Assembly: GCA_950060715.1 (NCBI GenBank)
Contig: CATLVA010000095.1
Span: 1-6,286, forward strand
Length of the DNA stretch: 6,286 nucleotides
Direction of reading: 5' to 3'
Source: an uncultured Oligoflexia bacterium
Lineage (GTDB): Bacteria > Bdellovibrionota > Bacteriovoracia > Bacteriovoracales > Bacteriovoracaceae
Position 1 is the stretch's first letter. Every line of letters begins with the position of its first letter. The notes under the pieces are model-generated. The model had not been told where the DNA came from, ran no database searches, and worked only from the letters and a program-made list of their open reading frames with translations. This document shows positions 1-5,491 of this stretch, piece by piece. A program made the position numbers and the translations under genes.

Positions 1-1
1 A

Positions 2-664
2 AAACTTGCAACTGGTGTGCCTACCATTGAAGAAGCTCGTCAGCTAACAGATGCAGAAAGAACAGTTAAAGGAAAAGTACTTAGTCCAGATGAGTTCTTA
101 GAGCATAAAAGATGGGACCTTCAGCAAAAGCCTCTATCACCTGAAGAGTGGCTTGAAGGTTTAGCAGTTAGAGGTGAAATATTATGGGATGTTAGAAAAG
201 GTCACCTAGAATATGAAATGAGAAAGCTTGAAGGAAAAATAAGAAAAACTTCTAGCAGTAGAAAAATTAATAAATATACAGCTGAACTTAACCAGTTGAA
301 GCAAACATACAAAAGCCTAGGAATGGCGGATAATGAGCGAATTGATATGAAGTGCAAAAAGGTTGATTCGATCGCAGATGTAGACAAGGATCATGAAGGT
401 GAATGGTGTTACTATACAGAGGCTCCAATGTACTACTGGAATGAGATTGACCTAAGATCACTTGCTCTGGGTGACTCTGGATACAACCACATCATGGCGG
501 TACCTTATAGCGCATACACAGCTGAGGCAGCTCAAGATGGAAGAAACAAATATACTCAAACTGAGTGGAATTACGATGAGCTAAAATACTCTGCAGGTGA
601 ATTCAGTAGCAGTGAAGGTGAAAGAAGATTTAAAGATATGATCGATGGCGACTTCGGTAGATAA
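2..664 (+). CDS. Unrecognised soluble protein, C-terminal 220 residues (5' end outside window)
   Basis: I do not recognise this protein. The frame is open to the left edge (K-L-A-T-G precedes a GTG at 17), and no ribosome binding site lies before that GTG, so I treat the gene as partial rather than starting at 17. The visible part has no signal peptide or membrane segment. Counting from the first visible residue, a short motif LSP-(D/E)-E-(F/W)-LE occurs twice, near residues 27-34 and 45-52. A charged, probably coiled-coil stretch spans about 65-110. The second half is acidic and aromatic, rich in Trp and Tyr, with two cysteines near 118 and 136. It ends in TAA 19 bases before the stem of a strong terminator. 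It converges on the chemotaxis operon, so it is not part of that transcript and its position says nothing about its role. The reading frame is convincing; the function is unknown. Confidence 0.8.
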   Translation, partial: KLATGVPTIEEARQLTDAERTVKGKVLSPDEFLEHKRWDLQQKPLSPEEWLEGLAVRGEILWDVRKGHLEYEMRKLEGKIRKTSSSRKINKYTAELNQLKQTYKSLGMADNERIDMKCKKVDSIADVDKDHEGEWCYYTEAPMYYWNEIDLRSLALGDSGYNHIMAVPYSAYTAEAAQDGRNKYTQTEWNYDELKYSAGEFSSSEGERRFKDMIDGDFGR

Positions 665-682
665 TTATTAAACGGCAAAAGT

Positions 683-716
683 AAAAAGGGTCTCTCGCAA
701 GAGAGGCCTTTTTTTT
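683..716. terminator. Bidirectional intrinsic terminator between convergent genes
   Basis: The stem pairs 689-696 with 701-708 (eight pairs, one of them a T-G wobble) around a GCAA tetraloop of the GNRA type. It is preceded by five A (683-687) and followed by eight T (709-716), so each strand gives a hairpin followed by a U-run: eight U for the plus-strand gene, five for the minus-strand operon. The A and T runs can also extend the stem. The stop codon of the minus-strand cheA (715-717) lies within the T-run, so the end of the operon and its terminator touch. This is read directly from the sequence; termination itself is inferred. Confidence 0.9.
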
Positions 717-3291
717 AAGCTGCTTTTGCTAGTTTAAAATTGTTATCAACCTGAATCTTCATTCGCTTACTAGTCTTCTCTTCAATATAATCCACATCAA
801 CTTCACAGACAGTCACTCCATCAAGATACAAGGAACCTTTTAATCCTGGATTATTAACTGTATCTAAGTTTACTACCTGCTCAGTAGGAACGATCTCCCC
901 TAATTCATTTACAATTAATCCCATCAACTTTCGTTCTCCGCGGATAACAATCACATCAAAATCTTCTAATTGTTGGTAATGTCCATTTTCAAGACGGCAT
1001 TCATCAGTCAGCCCAAGCACATAACCGGGGTCGACCAATAGCAAATTTCGATCGAGGTAGCGAATGATGAAGTTTGTCCCAATTCGCTCGATTTTATCTG
1101 GTGAAATCCTCTCAAATCTATCAACTTGAGAGAGATTAATACAGAGTTGATCATGAGTATCTGTATAGTCAAAAATCATATATTCTGATAACTCATGCGA
1201 TATCTTTTTCTCTTCTACCTCAGCTAAGCTGTGCTCTACTTGCTTGATCTCAAGTCCCATTTTATGAGCGATACCTTCAGAGGATACAATCATGGCCACT
1301 TCTCCGGCACCAACTAAACTTGCCCCGTGATAAAGCGAGTGCGAATGAATCTGAGGCGTAATTTTTCTTAAAACGACTTCTTCAAATTCAAAAATCGTAT
1401 CTACAATGAGGCCAAATTTTTTCTCCCCAACTCTGAGAATTACAATATTATAATGCCCGTCTGTTGGCTCTTTATACGGTTCTTCAAAAATATCCGAAAG
1501 CTTTAGTAACTCGATCATCTCATTATTTTGCTCGAGCATTTTTTGTCCATCTGTCTCAAAGATACGCGTGGAATGGCTAGATTCATTAAACTGTAATACT
1601 TCTGCCACTTCTTCCATCTGAAACAAAACAATCTTACCGTTATTTTCTACAGAGAGAGTGTTAATAATTAAAACTGATTTTGGGATAGGAACTTTTAAGG
1701 TAAAAATAGAACCCTGACCTTTTTCACTTTGCACATAGACCTCTCCACCCATGTCTCGAAAAGATCCACGAACCATATCCATTCCAACCCCTCTTCCCGA
1801 GAGATCAGATACCTGTTCAGCGGTACTAAAGCCTGAGTCAAAAATGATATTGATGATCTGCAAACTAGACATTTCAGCAATTTCTTCAGGCGTGTAGAGC
1901 CCCTTTTCTATGGCTTTATTTTTTATAATTTCGGGGTCGACTCCGTTCCCATCGTCACTTACCTTTAATACGATATCCTCTCCTAGAGGATAAGCTTCGA
2001 TAGTCAGTTTACCAGTAGGATTTTTTCCCTTTTCTTCTCTTTTAGCAATCGTCTCAATCCCATGATCAAGACTGTTCCTAATAATATGAATCATCGTATT
2101 GCTATAGAGCTTGGCGACGATATTATCTACGAGAAGATCCTCGCCTTTAATCTCAAGTTCAACATCTTTTCCTAATTTTTTACATAAATCACGAACGAGT
2201 CGTTTAAAAGGACGGAAAGTATTTTTCAGAGGAACTTTCCTCATTTCAGTTATTTTATTTTGGATGTTTGAAGTGACAGAGTACATTCCGGTTAAGAGCT
2301 CGTTTAACTGCTCTATATCTTCATCTCCCCTATAACGCCCTTCAATTTTATTTACGGTCTTGAGAATTGAATTCCTGATAACTGTGAGTTCTCCGGACTC
2401 CTCCATAAACTGATTTAAGACAGACATGGAGACAGTCATCTTATCATCTTCAGCACTTTTTTTATTATCGACAACTTGCTCTTTCTGAACTTCTTTCTCT
2501 TCGGTATCGTTGGTACTCGCTGCCAGTTTATCTAGATCAGTGAATTTACCTACCAGATGCTGGAATTCAACTTCGTTATCATTACCAACGTCATCAACCA
2601 TTTTAAAAAATTGCTTTAAATCGTCGAGCCCAGACAATAGAACATTGATAGACCCAGTATTTACCGGCACAACTTTATTTCTTAATTCTCCAATAAAATC
2701 TTCATATTTATGAGTGTAGTCTCCCAGACGAGTTAGTCCTACACATGAAGCAGTCCCTTTAATAGTATGAAGTAATCTAAAATAGACAGATAGTGTTTGT
2801 TCTTTATCTGAGCTTTCCTCCAATTCTAGAATGAGGGATTCAATCTCATCTAGCATAGGCGTGGTTTCATCTAGAAAGCCCTCTACCATTTCGCGTTCTT
2901 CGTTTAGAGTTTCTTCGCGTTTTTTGGCAAAACGATCAATTTGATCTTTAAGGATTTCAGCTTTTACTGGTTTTTCTAGAAACGCCTCAATACCAATTTC
3001 CATGGCCTTCGCTGACATCTCCTGAGTCCAGTAGCCAGTGATGATAACAAATGGTATTTCTTGAGTAAGTTTTGGAAGATCTCTTTTAAATTCAAATCCA
3101 TTCACATCGTCCATTCTTAAATCAGACAAAATTAAAACTATTTGATGACGATTTTTTTCGATAAACTCGGTAGCTATCTGAGGACTAGTAAAACCTTGGG
3201 CAGAGTATCCTAAGTCTTCAATGGTATCGACCAAGATATCTAAAACATCTTTATCGTCATCCACACAAACTATTTGATACTTGCTTTCCAT
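715..3291 (-). CDS. cheA: Hybrid chemotaxis histidine kinase CheA: receiver-Hpt-dimerisation-ATPase-CheW-CheW
   Basis: This is the chemosensory histidine kinase that autophosphorylates an Hpt histidine and passes phosphate to receivers. The receiver spans about 1-122 (acidic D11-D13, phosphoacceptor D57, T85, K107-P108). The Hpt domain spans about 130-250, with H175 in HTIKG. An acidic linker (about 255-283) follows, then the P3 dimerisation helices (about 284-350, ESGEL). The HATPase P4 spans about 355-535: N-box N406 in RNSLDHG, DDGNG at 446-450, FDSGFST at 484-490, GRGVGMD at 499-505, GQG at 525-527. A P5/CheW domain (about 536-685) is followed by a second, more divergent CheW-like domain (about 697-840). 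No P2 (CheY/CheB-docking) domain is recognisable. All catalytic motifs are intact. The ATG lies 7 bases after the upstream stop; an AAGG at 3302-3305 is a plausible, rather distant ribosome site. At 858 residues it exceeds the roughly 650 of E. coli CheA. It ends in KLAKAA. The family call is near certain; substrate preferences are inferred. Confidence 0.96.
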   Translation of the reverse strand: MESKYQIVCVDDDKDVLDILVDTIEDLGYSAQGFTSPQIATEFIEKNRHQIVLILSDLRMDDVNGFEFKRDLPKLTQEIPFVIITGYWTQEMSAKAMEIGIEAFLEKPVKAEILKDQIDRFAKKREETLNEEREMVEGFLDETTPMLDEIESLILELEESSDKEQTLSVYFRLLHTIKGTASCVGLTRLGDYTHKYEDFIGELRNKVVPVNTGSINVLLSGLDDLKQFFKMVDDVGNDNEVEFQHLVGKFTDLDKLAASTNDTEEKEVQKEQVVDNKKSAEDDKMTVSMSVLNQFMEESGELTVIRNSILKTVNKIEGRYRGDEDIEQLNELLTGMYSVTSNIQNKITEMRKVPLKNTFRPFKRLVRDLCKKLGKDVELEIKGEDLLVDNIVAKLYSNTMIHIIRNSLDHGIETIAKREEKGKNPTGKLTIEAYPLGEDIVLKVSDDGNGVDPEIIKNKAIEKGLYTPEEIAEMSSLQIINIIFDSGFSTAEQVSDLSGRGVGMDMVRGSFRDMGGEVYVQSEKGQGSIFTLKVPIPKSVLIINTLSVENNGKIVLFQMEEVAEVLQFNESSHSTRIFETDGQKMLEQNNEMIELLKLSDIFEEPYKEPTDGHYNIVILRVGEKKFGLIVDTIFEFEEVVLRKITPQIHSHSLYHGASLVGAGEVAMIVSSEGIAHKMGLEIKQVEHSLAEVEEKKISHELSEYMIFDYTDTHDQLCINLSQVDRFERISPDKIERIGTNFIIRYLDRNLLLVDPGYVLGLTDECRLENGHYQQLEDFDVIVIRGERKLMGLIVNELGEIVPTEQVVNLDTVNNPGLKGSLYLDGVTVCEVDVDYIEEKTSKRMKIQVDNNFKLAKAA

Positions 3292-3298
3292 ATCAATT

Positions 3299-4234
3299 CT
3301 ACCTTAGTTTTTTATACAAATTATTTTTCTGCTTTAAAATATATTTGAGTTCTGCCCTGAAGTGATCAAAAAAACCTTTTTCACTTCCTGCAATATCAGG
3401 GAAATTCTCAAATTGATAGATAAGTAAATCTATACTCTTGTTCAATAGTTTGATACTTTGATAGCGATTTACATTTAGTTCTACGAGCTTTATGAAATCC
3501 TCTTTCAAAAACGGCTTTTCGATTACCCCAGTAACACCATCGCGAATAATATTTAGGCATACTTCCTTCGTCACAAAACCTGACACAACGACAACTGGAA
3601 GATGTGGTCGTTTTGCATTAACTTGTTTAACGAGTTCAACACCATTCATCTCCGGCATATTAATATCAGAGACGATTAAGTCGGGTGTTGCAGTCTCCAA
3701 TTCTTTTAGTAGATTAAGAGGATTTAGAAACTTTTTTACTTTGTATTGATATTCAACAAGATGAATTTCAAGAATATCTAAGATATCCTCTTCATCATCC
3801 ACGAGCCAAATCTCTCCCGTATTTTTCTCTCTACCAAATTTTTCTTTAGCGATGTCTTGCGTGGTAGCTGCTGTATCTCCCGTCCCCGAAGGAGACTCAC
3901 TATCAGGATCATAATATTCAAATTGAATATCTTCTTGATTTAATATTTTTCTTGCTCCATCAACTCCAGTGAGAAAATAATCAATCGTAGCAGTACTGAG
4001 GTTATCAAGAGATTGTTTATTAGATAGTAGATTTTCAAGGTAATGCATGTGCTTTTGAAGATCGTCGATACCGAACATTCCCGCCGCACCTTTATTACTA
4101 TGAAAGGCCCTAAAGAGCTGATTGTAGCATTCTTTGTAGTCGCCACCTTTATCCAGCTCTAAAAGACTATCTTCCGCCTCGTCTAGCAGCTCAGTAGCTT
4201 CAATTTGAAAATCACCGATCATGTCATTAGACAT
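3299..4234 (-). CDS. Hpt-receiver phosphorelay protein with helical C-terminal tail
   Basis: This is a two-module phosphotransfer protein without a kinase domain. The N-terminal Hpt spans about 1-105, with the phosphorylatable H45 in FHSNKG followed by AAGMFG. A low-complexity Ser/Thr/Gly/Asp linker covers about 108-130. The receiver spans about 138-255 (D146-D147, phosphoacceptor D190 in SDINMP, S218, K240-P241). The last 55 or so residues look helical and Lys/Phe-rich and match nothing I know. All phosphotransfer residues are present, so it should accept phosphate from the CheA ATPase domain or from another phosphodonor, and may act as a relay or phosphate sink; that role is inferred. ATG 4234 is supported by GAGGT 7 bases upstream. 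It sits after a 53-base gap from cheR and only 7 bases before cheA, which argues for joint production with the kinase. There is no output domain, so it is not a transcription factor. I give no gene symbol because none is standard for this architecture. Confidence 0.92.
   Translation of the reverse strand: MSNDMIGDFQIEATELLDEAEDSLLELDKGGDYKECYNQLFRAFHSNKGAAGMFGIDDLQKHMHYLENLLSNKQSLDNLSTATIDYFLTGVDGARKILNQEDIQFEYYDPDSESPSGTGDTAATTQDIAKEKFGREKNTGEIWLVDDEEDILDILEIHLVEYQYKVKKFLNPLNLLKELETATPDLIVSDINMPEMNGVELVKQVNAKRPHLPVVVVSGFVTKEVCLNIIRDGVTGVIEKPFLKEDFIKLVELNVNRYQSIKLLNKSIDLLIYQFENFPDIAGSEKGFFDHFRAELKYILKQKNNLYKKLR
3302..3305 (-). promoter_or_regulatory. Ribosome binding site of cheA, overlapping the end of the upstream gene
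   Basis: AAGG lies 10 bases before the cheA ATG. Its AGG is the last sense codon (Arg) of the Hpt-receiver gene, directly before that gene's TAG. A ribosome finishing the upstream gene therefore covers the cheA start, which suggests translational coupling. The spacing is longer than ideal, so the site may be weak without coupling. Confidence 0.55.
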
Positions 4235-4240
4235 TTTTTA

Positions 4241-4245
4241 ACCTC
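4241..4245 (-). promoter_or_regulatory. Ribosome binding site of the Hpt-receiver gene
   Basis: GAGGT precedes the ATG, with GAGG ending 7 bases upstream. It is one of the clearest ribosome sites in the operon and fixes the start at 4234. It lies in the 53-base gap after cheR, so this gene can be translated independently rather than only by coupling. I saw no convincing -35/-10 pair in that gap. Confidence 0.75.
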
Positions 4246-4287
4246 ATGTTTACTTATCGACAATAACGTCCTTGTCTTTTACTTAAT

Positions 4288-5118
4288 TTATGCTGCGGCT
4301 TTATTAGCTGCGTCTTTCTTTTTAAATACCATGGTTCCGGCCATACTTTTTTGCTCAAGTTCTATCGAGCTACCAATCAGAGATTCTCCGGCTCCCATGA
4401 TTAAATACCCTCCAGGAACCAGTGAATCATAGAGCTTCTCTAGAATTTTATTTTTGTTTTCCATATTCTGATAGATCAAAACATTTCGACAAAAAATCAC
4501 ATGGTATTTCTCTTTAGGATAATTGTTACTAAAAAGATTAAATTCTCCATAGGAAATTTTATTGAGAAGTTCGGGTTTTGCCTTCCAGCAATTATTTTCA
4601 ACTTGTTGAAAATATTTGATGAGGTTTTGAATTGGCAAACCTCTTTGAGCCTCCAAACTATTGTAGATTCCTGACTTCGCTTTCTCTAAGATAGTTTTAG
4701 AGATGTCTGTCGCATCGAGCTTGATATTTTGATAAGGATATTTTTCAAAAATTGTCATAAGAATTGAAAGCGGTTCCTGCCCACTAGAGCAAGCACAAGA
4801 CCAAATATTGATCTCTGGCACGCGCTTTTGATCAATAAAATCAGGTAGAATATCATCTTTTAATGCATTAAAAGGATTCTGATCCCGAAAGAAGAAAGTT
4901 TCATTATTAGTGCAAATATCAATAATTTTAGCTTTTACCTCTTGATCGTGTCCCGATTTAATATGCTCAATCAAAGTATCTTCTGAGCTTAAGTTAAGCT
5001 CTCTAATTATTTTATCAATTCTACTGTCGAGCCTATAGTAGTCTCTCTCGCCATAGAAAATCCCGGTATTATCAAATACAAATTTTGCGAGAATGGGATA
5101 TACAGGTTTATTGTCCAT
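4288..5118 (-). CDS. cheR: Chemoreceptor glutamate methyltransferase CheR
   Basis: CheR transfers methyl groups from S-adenosylmethionine to receptor glutamates during adaptation, opposing CheB. The N-terminal helical domain covers about 1-70 and leads into the family signature TNNETFFFRD (70-79). The AdoMet fold follows: motif I WSCACSSGQEP (106-116), the acidic-loop region DATDIS (135-140), GEFNL (191-195), FCRNVLIY (209-216), and the closing strand-helix VPGGYLIMGAGESL (234-247). The length of 276 residues is normal for a stand-alone CheR; no tetratricopeptide extension is present. Motif I differs slightly from the enteric form (Q for E, L for Y), within the range expected of the family. 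The ATG is only 2 bases after the cheY stop, with no clear ribosome site, so translation probably depends on coupling to cheY. The protein ends in NKAAA, an alanine tail resembling those of CheY and CheA. The target receptor is not in the window. Confidence 0.97.
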   Translation of the reverse strand: MDNKPVYPILAKFVFDNTGIFYGERDYYRLDSRIDKIIRELNLSSEDTLIEHIKSGHDQEVKAKIIDICTNNETFFFRDQNPFNALKDDILPDFIDQKRVPEINIWSCACSSGQEPLSILMTIFEKYPYQNIKLDATDISKTILEKAKSGIYNSLEAQRGLPIQNLIKYFQQVENNCWKAKPELLNKISYGEFNLFSNNYPKEKYHVIFCRNVLIYQNMENKNKILEKLYDSLVPGGYLIMGAGESLIGSSIELEQKSMAGTMVFKKKDAANKAAA

Positions 5119-5120
5119 AA

Positions 5121-5489
5121 CTACGCCGCTGCTTTTTTAAGGGTTTGTATTTTTAACTCTAAGATCTCTTTACTAAAAGGTTTCATAATATATTCAAGCG
5201 CGCCTAGCTCTAGCGCTTTCATAATCTTTTCTGGTTTGTTCTCTGTGGTCATCATCATGATCGGGCTTTTGGTCAAATCATTTTCTTGATTGAATTCAAG
5301 AAAACTAAGCCCGTCCATCACTGGCATGTTCCAGTCCAATAGAATCAAGTCAAAGATGTCGTCCTGTGAGATCATATCGACCGCATCTTTGCCATTTGAG
5401 GCATGATAAGCTTCAAAGCCTAATTCTTTAATGTACTCACTCACCACCATGGCGATTGCATTTGAATCATCTACGATCAAAATTTTCAT
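5121..5489 (-). CDS. cheY: Single-domain chemotaxis response regulator CheY
   Basis: This is a 122-residue stand-alone receiver, the expected diffusible output of CheA. It shows the acidic pair D7-D8, phosphoacceptor D52 in LLDWNMP (close to the enteric CheY motif), T81 followed by T82 and E83, Y100, and K103-P104. T81 and Y100 correspond to E. coli CheY T87 and Y106, the switch pair coupling phosphorylation to the motor-binding face, so a CheY-type rather than transcriptional output is likely. Whether the target is a flagellar motor cannot be told here. The ATG at 5489 has GAGG 5 bases upstream, formed by the last codon and flanking bases of cheB, whose stop is 2 bases away. It sits between cheB and cheR with 2-base gaps on both sides. 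It ends in LKKAAA. Confidence in the family is very high, and slightly lower that this is the motor-signalling paralogue. Confidence 0.95.
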   Translation of the reverse strand: MKILIVDDSNAIAMVVSEYIKELGFEAYHASNGKDAVDMISQDDIFDLILLDWNMPVMDGLSFLEFNQENDLTKSPIMMMTTENKPEKIMKALELGALEYIMKPFSKEILELKIQTLKKAAA

Positions 5490-5491
5490 TT

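Noticed and set aside
17..19. GTG as start codon of the plus-strand gene.
   Set aside because: No ribosome site precedes it and the frame is open upstream to the edge, so the gene most likely starts outside the window. A true start here is not excluded.
2111..2713. Plus-strand frames of 74 and 67 codons (2111-2335, 2510-2713) inside cheA.
   Set aside because: Both are antisense to well-conserved kinase domains and have Ser-rich, unstructured translations typical of shadow frames.
3940..4146. Minus-strand frame of 68 codons inside the Hpt-receiver gene.
   Set aside because: It lies in another frame of a gene with clear Hpt motifs and has no ribosome site of its own or recognisable content.
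4235..4287. Possible promoter or attenuator in the cheR to Hpt-receiver gap: an 8-base direct repeat (4249-4256 and 4278-4285) and a GACAA/TTGTC inverted repeat (4259-4263 and 4272-4276).
   Set aside because: The stem is only 5 pairs with an 8-base loop and no T-run follows. The repeat is AT-rich and short enough to occur by chance, and no spaced -35/-10 pair is convincing.
4205..4432. Plus-strand reading frame of 75 codons with a hydrophobic, membrane-like stretch, partly covering the intergenic gap.
   Set aside because: Most of it is antisense to the conserved C-terminus of CheR and the N-terminus of the Hpt-receiver protein. The hydrophobicity follows from the opposite-strand codons, and there is no convincing ribosome site.
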